Shown: one piece after another, positions 24,640-36,240 of the stretch
How positions within the stretch are numbered: position 1 is the stretch's first letter
Layout: each line of letters begins with the position of its first letter
Source: Phoebastria nigripes
Taxonomy: Eukaryota; Chordata; Aves; Procellariiformes; Diomedeidae
Assembly (NCBI GenBank): GCA_035582835.1
Contig: JAYKAV010000300.1
Span: 1,150,907 to 1,214,906 of the forward strand
Length of the DNA stretch: 64,000 nt
Direction: 5' to 3'
Program-made: the position numbers and the translations under genes
The notes under the pieces: generated by a model
The model's database searches: none
The model's input: only the letters and a program-made list of their open reading frames with translations
Told to the model about the DNA's origin: nothing

Positions 24640-27583
24640 TGTTCTCAGCCCAGCTCTTATGGACACCAGTCTGAATCTTTGGAACACAGAGGCTGCAGAC
24701 ACCCCAGCGTGGCTCTTCCCATTGGTTTGCCCTACATCTTCCCACTGCAAAGGGCTCGGCAGGGAACTGCGTGGCTCCTTGTGGTTAAATCATATCACAG
24801 ATTCATTCCACCAGGTTTCTCTCTCCCAACTCCTCAGCACTCACCTGCTTCCACCCTGCAAGAATTCCCCCTCCTGGGAGAGCCGGGCAGCTATCACAGC
24901 TGCTGCGCTCTAGCGAGATGCACAAACAAGCCGGCTGCCTCTGCTCCTAGGAAAGGCAGAGACTGGAGGTCATGCTCCCACTGAGATTTTCAAGAGGAGC
25001 TTCGACGTGTTGCCCATCACATCTGTCAGCAGCCACCTGTAGTCACTCAAAAGAGACCACGCTGGTTTCTGGCGACTTTCAAGGCTGTAGCGATATCAGC
25101 TAGCACGGTCCCTGGTAGCTCATTTTCTTGGCATGGCAATTTTTGTTCATCGTTACAGCTCCGTGAACGTAGGAGGTTAAGCTTGGGCAAAATCCTCACT
25201 GGACCTCCCCAGGCTGTAACAGGGCTTGTTCAGGCACCATTAGCAATGATAAATCAGGGCAGCCCATCCAAGGACAGCTAACCCCAGCAGGTAAAAGAGA
25301 ACCACAGATCCACTCTGGAAGGATAAATGACATGAGAGAATGATCCAGCTGGGCTCAGGGTGCATACAGTCACCATCAGCTTCCCAGGCATTCACAGCCG
25401 CTTCCCAGAAGGAGAGGGGACCAGATCTACAGTACAGAAACAGTGATGTGGCACTTAAAGACAGAGAACTCTCACCCTGCAGCTTGACTGGAGGAAGCAA
25501 CAGCTGCTCCTTGGGCCACCCTAGGACAGACAGACAGCTCCCAGGTTGTGCCAAGGGACTGGTCAGGCAACGGCAGCTGCCTGCAAGGGAAGAGGGAAGA
25601 AAGGAAGGTTGCAAATAAACCGCTGCGGCTAAAGCAGTGATGAGTAGCTTGCCAGGAGTCATCATCCTAGGAGGCCCGTTGGGTTGGGTGTCTGGGAACG
25701 CATCAGTATCAGCCTGCACAAAAGGTCAGAGACTAGAGCAGGCAGTGTGACAAAACCCAGGGTCCTGGACCTCCTCAGATACATCTGCGACTGTAAAACA
25801 TGCTTCTGTCAGTTCAAAGGGCCAGGTCTAACACAAGGGCTGTGACGCTGCCTGAAGAGTGAAGCTGTAACAACATGAATCCAAGGGTTTGTGTTGCACA
25901 CCCTTAGGTGGGGAATAAAAGCACGTGGGGGTGACTGAGGGAGCACGCCACCAAACCTGCTGAGATGGCATCAAAGAAAAGCATAGGGAGACAAATCTGC
26001 CTCATTCACATTATGTATATAGAGATACACCCAGAACCATGGGATAGAGCTAGCTGGAGTGGTCAAAAATAGAGCCAGGGTTGAGATCTCATTTAAACTG
26101 CATGAGCAATTCTGGGGCTTGTCACACCCTTTCTATAGCTGCACCATAAGGGTTCTGGCCATGCTATGTCGAAGACAAAACTTTTTTCCCATCCTCTTTG
26201 CTTGGAGCATCTACATGGGGTAACGGACCTTTCCCAGCAGAAAGCAATGGAGTCATTGGAGAATCTAAGGGGAACCCTGCCTGGAGTGGGGACCTCTGCC
26301 ATCAGTTTGGGGACAGAAGACCTTGGAAGACAGCACCATCACAGGGCTAGGACATGACCTGCACACGCACCACAGGGTAACCAACAGTACATAGAAGACA
26401 GCGTGTTTGGACTGGGAACATTTAGAAAGTGGGTCACTGTTTACTCTTGTCTTGATCTCTGTATAAAACATCAGGGATTATACACAGGGGATTCCTGTTG
26501 GAAAACCAGATGAAATGGGGATGAGAAAGCCAGCAGAGCAGTGGAGGACAAAGCAAAAGACAAACCAAAGCCACAGAATGCCTTACACCATCCTCTACCT
26601 GATAAGACCCTGCAACAACACAAAGTCCATCTTTATTCTGATTGCCATGTACAACAGAAGCATCTTTGTCCTCCTGTCATCTCCTAGAGCACAGGTTGAT
26701 GCTGTGGGGAGAAGGGTCCCTTCTCCATGCCCTTTGCAGTCACAAGAACTCACTGATGTGGGTCAGCTCCCACTGCTGACCTGCCTGAGGATATCTGGCA
26801 GCTTTTACCTTCCACTTCAGCCAAGTTAATGGGTTCAAAAATGACCAACTTTCCAGGCAAATTATCCTGTCCAACATAACCAACTTCCTTTCCATCAGGA
26901 GTGGAAGAAGTTCTTTTTGGGCTCTCTGTGTGAAAGAAGTTCCTTTCTTATCGGTTAGAGTCTAGGTTTCTTCTCCAAACAACATTTCAGCTTGAAATGC
27001 ATTACTGCCGAGCACTGCTACACAAAAAAAGCTGCATATCCAAGCTAGAGTGATGGAAATCCAGAGGCTATAGCGATTCCTTCCAGGGGAATATCCATCC
27101 CTCCCTATATTCTCAGGGGAACAAAGAGAGACTTTCATTCATAGCTCTGAGAGTTCCTNGAGCTCGAAGGGCATACTGACATATTTGGCCAGCGTTTCAG
27201 AAGCATCATTTAAAGCCATACCAGCAGCACCAGCAACATGCACAGCTAAGCATGCTTCCCTCTTAGTTGTAGTGAGGGGGATCGAGCTGTCATCCTTCCA
27301 CACCGCCTCACCACAGCAGCACAGCCAAAATATTTGACAGACCCCAGATGAGTCTCCTTTCTAGAGGTGCAATGGCACAGCGAAATAATGACAGTGATCA
27401 GCAAACAGAAATTGCAGTCAGACAGCTATAACCACCCCTCGCACACAGACAGACTCACAAATGTACACACACGCACCCTTTAGCTATCAGGAGAAGCACA
27501 AGACTTTTTCCCTGGGCAAAGTGCTGGGAAACTCTCTGGCAGGGCCAGAGAGAGCCTCGGTGTCTGGAGGGGAGAACACTTAC

Positions 27584-28250
27584 CTGGGCTGGAGTGTGGA
27601 GCCGGGGAAGGCGATGGAGAGAGTGGGTGCCCCGGGTCTCCCCTTCACCCTTCAGTCGGGGATGACAAAGCCACGGCTAGTCCCAGCAGGGCCGGGGCTA
27701 GAAGCCCAGCTGTGCGCTAGGAGGAGAAGGATCTCACATGCCTCCTCCCCTCTCCTCACCGAGCTCGGGAAACTTTGCTCGGGTGCCAGGCGAGCCCCGG
27801 GCAGTCCCCGGCAGAGCTCGGCAGGCTCTGTGCGAGCTTGGCCGCCTTCTCCGCACTTTCCTCCTTCCCCTCGGAGGATGATGTCCTTCTCCTTAGGCGG
27901 AAGGGGGTTCAGACGCAGCATCGCTGCCCCACCGCATCCTCTCCCGCCTCCTCCTCCTCCAGCCCGCGGTCCCCAGCAAGGCTCAGCCCCGCCACCTCCC
28001 CCGCTGTCCGGCGGGCTCTCACCCTCTCCCCGCGCCTTCTTTTTCTTCTTCCTTTTCTACTTCAAGGCTGCAGCTCCCGCCCCCTTCAGCTGACAGAGGT
28101 GCCTGGAGCAGAACAACCCCTTTTTCCCCCGGGGAAAGGAAAAACCCCGGAGCGCGTCTCCACCGAGGGGCACCCCCAGCCCCAGCCCCAGCCCCGGCCC
28201 CGCGGCCCCCGGGGCAGAGAACAGAGCGGCCGCCGCCGCACAGGGAGAGG
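27584..28250 (-). promoter_or_regulatory. TMEM275: CpG island with predicted TMEM275 first (non-coding) exon
   Basis: This is the only long GC- and CpG-rich block in the window. It contains many CG dinucleotides, GC-box-like cccgccccc near 28,076 and a degenerate ccccag-type repeat at about 28,168-28,205. At its left edge the minus strand carries a perfect CAG|GTAAGT donor, which marks the 3' end of an exon at 27,584. The upstream limit (transcription start) cannot be set from sequence. The plus-strand frames running through it are low-complexity Ser/Pro-rich translations and are not believed. CpG-island promoters usually give broad initiation and may be bidirectional. Confidence 0.65.
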
Positions 28251-28355
28251 CGGGGAGAAACACCGCCAAATGCCAAGGAATAAGATGCAGGCTCTCCACT
28301 TGCTGCAGAGAGGCAGGGATCTCTTAAACACAAGAGGTTTGAAACGCACGTTACG

Positions 28356-28359
<4 letters not shown>

Positions 28360-28391
<32 letters not shown>

Positions 28392-28422
28392 AAAACACAA
28401 AAAAAAACCCCAAAAAACCCCA
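28360..28422 (+). repeat. Poly(A) run and A/C-rich low-complexity tract
   Basis: A run of 31 A residues (28,360-28,390) is followed by A-rich text with two aaaaaacccc-type units. It borders the CpG island. No retrotransposon body is recognisable immediately upstream, so this may be simple sequence and not a retrogene tail. Confidence 0.85.
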
Positions 28423-28429
28423 ACTGGTG

Positions 28430-31400
28430 TCCGGGTGCCTTTGGATCCTGGGGGGATGCAGGAGTGACTCCTCGCTGGGCAGCCGGCAGTGAGGGGTGCT
28501 GAGACAGGACCTCCCAGAGGTGGAAACGCTCAGGGTGCGGGAGCTGGCAAATCCAAAAAACCCGTCCTCAGATGCAAAACTAATGTTTTAACGTGGCAAT
28601 CAGATCTCAGGTACACTTAAAGGTACTTGCTCTAAAAACATGCCTGATGCTAGACCCTGTTTGTTGCAAGCATAGCCAAGATCTTAGCTCCCATGTTAAG
28701 AAGCCAATCACTGTCTGTTTGCAGAGTTGGTGACCACAGGAAACAAGGCAAACTGCAAGTTATGCACTGGATGGAGTACAGGTAATCCTTCCACAGCTTA
28801 AGTGGTGCTGGCACTCACATGCCCTCATCTGCTCTCCGTGCCCACACTGCTGCAACCAGCCTGGATGCTGCCAGTGACAACTGAACAGAGGCTCTTCTCC
28901 AGCTTATTGCAGAAGAATCCTGTACGAATCAGGCTGGAGCTGACTGAACATGAATCATGCTCCCCTCTTTTTTAAATGATTGCTTTCATGATCTCTGGAG
29001 AGAGAGAAGGAGAAAGGTAANATAGAGATGGTGAAAAACAAAGGTCAAAGAGAGAAATCGCTGAAGAGGAATGAACACTTACTTCTCTCTGTTCTCCAGG
29101 CACTACTCCAGCCTGAGTATTCTTAATACAGCAGCATCCTCTACTGCATCATATTGCATTTCACCTTACAGGTTATCCTAGAAATTCAGACAAAACCAAG
29201 CTTTGCAGAAAGGGGTTCAGCCCCTGCTGAGGAAGACAACTCTGTTTTCTTCTTAGCTTGGGTAATGCTAACAGCACACTGCATGACTTGAGCAAGAGGG
29301 CAGGAGGGTATCAGAAAAGCAGTGCTGATCAGATGTGTTGACTGCCTGGGCTTCTAGAAAGAAATAACCAGGAAATCTCATTTCAGACCTTTCCAGAGAC
29401 ACAGCATCTCCTCTAGGGATTCCTCAGCCCTGTAACATGAGGTTCAAAATGGCTCAGTGTACTCATCCCTATCAGAAAGGTGATGGGAGAGTGCACGATG
29501 GAAGATTTTCTGGAGAAAATCTCCACGTGGCACATCTGAGAGAGACAGTTCCACATGTGGCAGAACTGGTGTTTAGTGTTTGCTGACTGTTGCTGGGTAG
29601 AAATTGGACTGGCTGAACTCATTCTTGGTGTGGCTCCATAGAACTCAATGGAAACAGCCCTATAAGCCATGTTTATTTAGGAACAGTGGCTGTCAGAGGC
29701 AAAGAGACCGCCAGGGTCATTGATTCGAGTCCCCTGCTATCACGTTGTATAATAGCATTCATAAAGTGCTCAAGCTCCAAAGGGGGCCAATTAATACTGA
29801 ATGACCTGTGAGCTCTTCCCTAATTGCACAAGGCAGTGATGAAGAAGGCTGCANCCGCTTCAGGATGGCTGTTGCATGACTCTCCATCACACTTTCTGCT
29901 TAATGGTCCATAAACCCAATAAAAAGGCTTTACTGAAACGTTACATATTTAGGGCTCCACTGAACCAGTAATTCTGAGTTTCACATATGTGGCCCTGACA
30001 ACCTGGCAGACTGCATTCACATGATTAAAACAACTGCTAATTCAAGAACTAAAATTAAAGGCTAGATTTCCCACTGGTATAAATCAGAGCAGATTCATTG
30101 CCTTGCAGAGCTTTGATAGCTCATGAGCATTCATGATTTGCCGGGGGGGTTTTGCCAGACTGATGGCTCCTAATTTCAAACTTATCAGGAACTGGGAAGC
30201 CCTGCCTTCTTTAGAGGCAAGATCCCAACCCTCAGCTGACTAGAAATGATATTCCTCTGGGAGAAGCTGTTTGTTCCCAGCTTCTACTGAATTCAGAAAT
30301 TAGCTTAAGTCAGAAATTTCTGAATGAGAGTCAAAATTGCCTGCCTGCCTTTTCCCATTGTCAGTTCCTGACTCTGGTTTACAATACTAAGAAATCTAGC
30401 TCAAGCACTCTTGCACCTACAAAGCCTGGGCTTCAGTGTCACCACCTCCTGGTCTGAAGCAGGTCAGGGTGGTGACTACCACATATGAAGCCCTTAGATA
30501 TCATGCTGGTTTTGTGGGGTTTCTCTCTGCAAGAATAACTGAAAAAAGGTGGGAAGGGTAAGCATGAGACATGCTTTCATAGAGGTTTCACAGGATTTTT
30601 TTGGGGACTAACACTGGAGTGAAAGTGTATGAGCAGCATCCATGCTTACAAGAACAGCAGCATGCCAACAGCCCAATTCCTCAGCATGACAGGACCAAAA
30701 AGCAGCAGTCCATGATGCTGCCTGCTGAACCATACCCATCACACAAGGAGCGTGTGAAAGGCAGAGAACGCCTGGAAGTTTATGGTCCAGTAAGATCATT
30801 AGACAAAGGTCGCTACAGAAACATCCTCCTGCAGATTTCCACGAGGTCTCCAGAACCGGCACCTCTCTGTGCATTTACATTTTAATTGCCTCTTAAGGGA
30901 AGGAAACACCAGACTGAATCTGCCGTTGCTCCAAACCAATTCTAAATGCCACCATGTCTGAAAGTTTGCACTACAGCAGGATCCGGCTCTGTCTCATGGC
31001 TCTGTGCTGTCTGGCAATTCAGAAGAAGGCAAGGCCAATTTCTGCAGCAATGTTTACCTGTCTATAACATCAAGTACAGAAAGAAGGAGGTAAAAAAGAA
31101 ATTAGTATTTGTCATTCCTAAAGGCAGCTGTGAAATTACTGTGTAGGAGATTTAAACCCAGGAAGGAGACACCTCCTTGTACAGTGTGTAATTAAAATCA
31201 CAGGACTCTGCTGCAGAGAACAACGGTATTAATGTGCTCAGACCCAGAACACAGACGCAACTGGACCTGTCAAACTGTTCTGATCACTGGGAATGGCCCG
31301 AGGGGGAAAGCTTGCTCTAGGTTTGCCACAGTCCTCATAATCTAAGCTTCTGCTATTGACAGCTGTTGAGGCAGAGTAATAGGTAAGGTAGACTTTTTTA

Positions 31401-32960
31401 CATGGTCCCATATGACTGTTCTCATGTCAGGGATGAAGCTTTTGTTGTTTCTGAATGTAGACCAAAACTGGCTTTTCTGATCAGAGAGACTTGGCAGCCA
31501 CACTTCATGCCTAGTCTCCCTCAGGACAACTGCAATATCCAACATACTCACTGCATCTCAGCAGGGATAGTTCCTGCTTTTACTCTGCTCTTCCCAGGAG
31601 CTTTCTCATCATGTGCAGCACTGTCTTCATGACCTAAAGCATCTGGGCCAGCTGTTCCCAGATTCGTTAGCAGATGCTCCCATCCCCATGCCTGCTCATG
31701 CCATACACCAAACCCCTTCAGAGCAGGGGTCAATTAACCCCCAATTAACCATTTTAGCTGAAGACTGTAGGCAGAATACCTGTATTTCCTCATCAGGTTG
31801 CATCTCCTCAGGGTGCTGGCAGCTTCTCACCATATGCCTGTAGAGCACTCAGCCCAGCTGAACCCACCGAGCCCCTCCGTTCAAAGAGCTGTGACCTGAC
31901 ATGGACCCAACCTCTCCTGCATGAACCACTCATGCCTAGACTCCCNCACACAGTCTTGAGGAAGCTGAAGTCAGAACAGGACACTGCTGGGAGATAGACT
32001 GAGAAAGGTATAAAGAGTTGTCTTCATGCCACGCTGCTTGGGATTTAGGCCCTGGACAGAATGGGGATCTCAGCTAGGCAGTCAGCAGGTACCATCAGCC
32101 TGACTTCCAGCATCATTAAAGCTTTGCCTCTACCCTCTGATCGGATGCTGTACTTCCATAGCACCTTTGTGGTTTGTTTGTCTTTTTTTAATAATCTAGA
32201 GATCATTTTTCCCCCTTCACACAAACAAACAAACAAAAAAGGCTTCCAGATGTTCAAAGAAGTTTCTCATTCCTATGACACCCTCTGAAAATACTCAGCT
32301 GAAGAAAGTTAGCAGACAGGAAACATCTGTGCAAATGGCTGTCCTGTTACACAAACAGTGCAGTAAATTTTATGAAGCTTTCTCAAACAGGAGGAAATCA
32401 GCAGGTCAGTTATCAGCGAGGGGCAAATATTTTTAATTACCTTGCAGGGAGGATTATGTCTCCTGTGTTTAATTCTCAAAGGTTCCTACAGGCAAACTAA
32501 TTAGCAAGCAGCTTCACGGGAAGAGCAGGCCTGAAATTATGTGGCTTTATTCACCCAGGAGGCAAACACCCAGTTCATTCTCCTCTGTCACATCATGGTC
32601 CTCTCTGCTAGCCAGATCAGACCAAAAGATAGTTAATCTGGAAGAGACAAAAACACATAGTGTGCCCATCAGCAACTCCACCTCATGATTTCAAATGCAG
32701 TTCATCAGACACCTCAATGTTACATCTTCTTTAAAAGAAGTGCTGGTAGAGATTTTACTGAAACGGCTGTTGGCTCCTCATCAACTGAAATCAGAGTGTG
32801 CATTATATATTATACTTTATATACTATATGTTACATATTACATATGATAATATTTTTTCTTATCTTCCCCTTCTTCTCCAGGAAGAATATACAAATACAT
32901 CCTGATCTGCATTTGAGCTGCCAAGGTAATTAACAGCCTTGATGGGGTAGGAGTCATGAT
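28430..32960. other. Intergenic, mostly unrecognised
   Basis: No coding exon is recognised on either strand. Around 29,690-29,790 there is text of an old dispersed-repeat character, with a tRNA B-box-like gattcgagtcccc at 29,722-29,734, but no A box or full tRNA fold was found. A (CAAA)n stretch of about four units sits at 32,220-32,240, and an AT-rich TATA-type tract at about 32,800-32,850. Confidence 0.4.
32220..32240 (+). repeat. Short (CAAA)n repeat
   Basis: Consecutive caaa units are visible, followed by an A-run. Confidence 0.8.
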
Positions 32961-32965
32961 AGTGA

Positions 32966-33065
32966 GGTCCTGATCCAGCAAAGCACTTAAATACATGCTT
33001 TTTCTAGGTATTGGCCTATTGACTTCAGTGGGACTACTCACAAGCCTTAAGGTAAGTATGTACTT
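32966..33065 (+). repeat. MITE-like palindromic ancient repeat copy
   Basis: The block starts tcctgatccagcaaagcact and has a centre around attgacttcagtgggactac, then runs into ctcacaagccttaaggtaag. This is the pattern of a common amniote repeat whose two arms (a gatccagcaaagcacttaag-like end and its inverse) flank a near-palindromic cattgacttcaatggg centre. Such structures are typical of non-autonomous DNA transposons. The right arm is degraded. The family name is not certain to me. Confidence 0.5.
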
Positions 33066-36000
33066 TCTATGGTCAGTACCTTCACCAGGTAAAGCAGAGG
33101 TAACACCACAAGAACCAACGATGTGCATGGGAACAGAGTCAGGCCCCATACGTGAAACATCACGTGAACAAGGCACTGCCCTTCCGAGAGCATTTATGCT
33201 TTTCTCTTGGGAGTATGTCTTAGGTGAATTTAAGGATGTTTCTGAGGATGGGATTTAGGTGGCGTCACAAACCAGCAGTGGTGAACTGGGCTTTTGATCA
33301 TGAAGAAAACCAGAAATGATGGAATCTGAAAGGAAACAGTAACCAAATGTCACNTCCTCTCTGAACCCAATTCTGGTGGCTGAGCCCAAAGCACAAGAAA
33401 GAGGACAGCCATCTGTGCCACCTTCTGACACCAGGTAATCTACCACATCAGTTCAGCCTTGGGAACCAAATCCACCAAGTGGTCCGTTGGCCTGCCCACA
33501 GTGTCTTCCTGTCCATCCAGCCACTCAAGTATCCCCTTCTGAGCAAGGTACTGCTGCCCATTTGAGCCATGGGCAATATCAGAGGCTGACTGCAAGCATG
33601 CTCTCAGGTGCCTCTGGTGCAGATATGTTCATTTCACTCATCCTCATGGGGAAAAGCACCCACATGGTGACTTAGACCATCAAAATCTATTTCCCAGCGG
33701 AGGCAGGCCAAGCTAGTTAGTATGGGTAAAATGATGGATTATAGCTTTCCATATCTTGATAATTTCACCATTTTCAATGGTGTCCCCATTCAATCTGTCC
33801 CTGGACATGGAGACCAAAACCCCTTTGGAACAGATCTGATGTTGCTTTATGAGCCAGCAAGAAGAGACTTAATTTGTGCCTGTTATGTCCACCTGATGGT
33901 CAACTTGTAGCATGCCAGACCACAAGAGAAACTAATTACCATCAGCATAAATCACATTACCCTAGCCAGTTTGAATTCCTGGAAAAATTAGCTCTGAGGG
34001 ATGTCAGACTCAACATTATCAACAGATGGTGTTTCTGTCTGAAGAGGAGACATGTCCTTGATTAGACCGTCACTGCTTAGGGCACTGATGCTCTTGTTTC
34101 TCATCCAAGATTCTTCACCCAAGGGCTGAGGCTTTACGTGGCAACACACAGTCTACAGTGATGATTAAGACCTGGAAATATAGCTAGTGCTGAAAAGCAA
34201 GGTCAGGGTGATGCGGTTCATGTCCCTTCAAAATGGCTAACACCTTGGACACAGATGAGATCTCTTGAAAGTTTTTGTGGCTTGCAAAAACTCTTGGGCC
34301 CCTCGTGGCTCAATCTGCAGTACAGCAGTAGAACACTTCACAAGGTGAGTCCTTAACTCTTCAGAGCAGCAAAATAAGCAAGACTTAAGTGAAAATTAAG
34401 GATCAGAATTGGGAGTCCTTATTTGTCCTTATGTGAAGGCCTAAAAAGCTTTTCAATGGGTATCCTATCTCCTCAACTGTAGGGTGCATAAAAAAACAGA
34501 CTAATCGGATTGTTCTGTGGTTTAGCCAGATCCCACATAACTTCATGAAAGTTGTTGCAGTGACTTCAGTGAGCTGTGAATAAGGTCTGTAGGATGCTGC
34601 CTTGTGAATATTTACCCTCTGGTAGAGAGCAGATGTCTGCGGCCTCCATATGGGATATCAAGTTATAACATGGCAAAGCACAGATCATTAATCACATCCT
34701 TAAATGAAGCGATCATAAGGTCATCACGTCAAACATTGCCTAGCATCATTGTGCCTGCACAAGTTTTATTTTACATAGGGCCTGGGGAAGCATCTGGTTA
34801 AAACANTTGACTCCAACTCATTAGCTCTGCTGCAAAGCCTCTCTCCTAATACACTTAATCTTTCTGCCTCAGTTCCTACACCACTCTCCCAGTGTCATCA
34901 CCAAACACAGTGAACAGGTTCTACTCTCCCTCAAAGTACCTGCTGTCAGGATGAATTCAGCTCTCAGACACCATAGACCAGAGGTGCTGCATTTGTCTAT
35001 AGCAGACATAGCCATGCACATACCCCACACCAGACCCCGTAACTACCCACTAGTCCATATGGAGCAACTGCTTCCCACAAGTTTGAGATTAGCTGCATGT
35101 GATAGACATCTTTTTGCCTTCAATAGCAGGATCCAGAGGAGGAAAAAAATCCCATGATAATTATGTGCCATGAAAACTATGGCAGCTCATACACGATTAN
35201 TTCAGCAGGCTTTGGAATAAGATCCTCAGCAGAAAGCAGTAGTGCGGTCATATAACCTTTGCAGAGTTTTATTTACAGTAGTTGAAGAGAGAGGAGAAGA
35301 AACCCAAGTCAAACAAGTTTCACCTGCCAAGAGCAGTCACCAGTGTTTGCCCTCAAGACAACCGAATCTTTTCTTTTAAGCAACTGGCATACAACAGAGG
35401 CTCCTACTTCACCATGCCATTCACAGACTGATGTGATCCATAACCCAGTGAATTAGGAAACGTACCTCTCTTCTGCAGCGCACACCATTTCAGAGACATG
35501 CCAGCAGGTTGGTGTAGATGAGTTCAGAGCAGTAGGATCTAGATGAGCACCACCAGTCTGTAACTCTGCCGGCAGATAAGAGAAAGAGTTACTCATCTAC
35601 TACAGCTGGGTGGATGACTGATGGGGCAGGACAGGAGCTACAGAGAGGCACCTTTCTGTAGACAGGTTTTGGTGCTATTTAACTTTAGAAATCACTGAAA
35701 TTGCACTATTTCCCTTTCCCCATCCCACATGCAGAGAGTGCAGGTGCAGGGAAAAGCTGTCTTGGCCATCGGTGAGATCCTGCTAACTCCTCCACCCAGC
35801 AGACTGATTAAGACCAGGTAAGAATTAAGCGTGGGGCTCTCAGCTATCATCACTACCAGGATAACGTGAAATTCTGATTAAATCTCACATCCTCTTTAGC
35901 AAGACTTGTAGAGCTGAGAAATCATAAAGTGTCATTAGAAGCAGATGTTGGTTTACAGGAGCACTCTTCCAGTACCACAGATGTGGTCAAAGCCAGACAC

Positions 36001-36140
36001 CCCTTCCCTCATCATCTTTCAATATACTTTTTGTAAGACTCACTTACATTTCACCCCTTCCACAGAGATCAGGGACCAAAGGTGCCAGGTGCTACATAAA
36101 CACATGGATGTAAGGGATTTCTGTCTCAAAGAGGACAGGG
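33066..36140. other. Intergenic, nothing recognised
   Basis: Short frames only; no protein family, RNA gene or clear repeat was identified. Isolated ambiguous bases occur at 33,354, 34,806 and 35,200. Confidence 0.4.
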
Positions 36141-36144
36141 GAAT

Positions 36145-36240
36145 GGCAATACACACATTTGGCAGAGTGGAAAACTGAGGCACAGAGACTATGTCAAGGT
36201 GAGGCCCATCCCAAGACCATGGTCAAGACCTGCCTCCCCC
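36145..36240 (+). repeat. MIR-like ancient SINE fragment
   Basis: Contains gtggaaaactgaggcacaga followed by a diverged tail equivalent to the MIR core continuation (cagagaggttaagtgacttg in the familiar consensus). The orientation is forward. Only the core is recognisable. Confidence 0.5.

Larger units (their letters stand above)
22650..27583 (-). other. TMEM275: Predicted TMEM275 5' UTR intron
   Basis: The interval is bounded on the minus strand by CAG|GTAAGT at 27,584/27,583 (a consensus donor) and the acceptor at 22,650. It contains a short CA microsatellite and a 15-base tandem duplication, but no recognised coding exon. A 160-codon minus-strand frame at 25,240-25,719 has hydrophobic stretches but matches no family and may be chance. 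Linking these two sites is an inference; alternative 5' exons are possible. Confidence 0.5.

Noticed and set aside
25240..25719. Minus-strand frame of about 159 codons with hydrophobic stretches
   Set aside because: Lies inside the predicted TMEM275 intron, matches no known family, and the hydrophobic stretches are not flanked by clear splice signals. Considered as kinocilin and dismissed because the residues do not match.
27082..27095. Minus-strand MDIP start resembling the kinocilin N-terminus
   Set aside because: Only four residues match. The following codons diverge completely and hit a stop after 17 residues.
27461..28467. Two plus-strand frames of more than 200 codons across the CpG island
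   Set aside because: GC-rich sequence suppresses stops. The translations are Ser/Pro/Arg low-complexity, one runs into a poly-lysine from the A-run, and no family is recognised.
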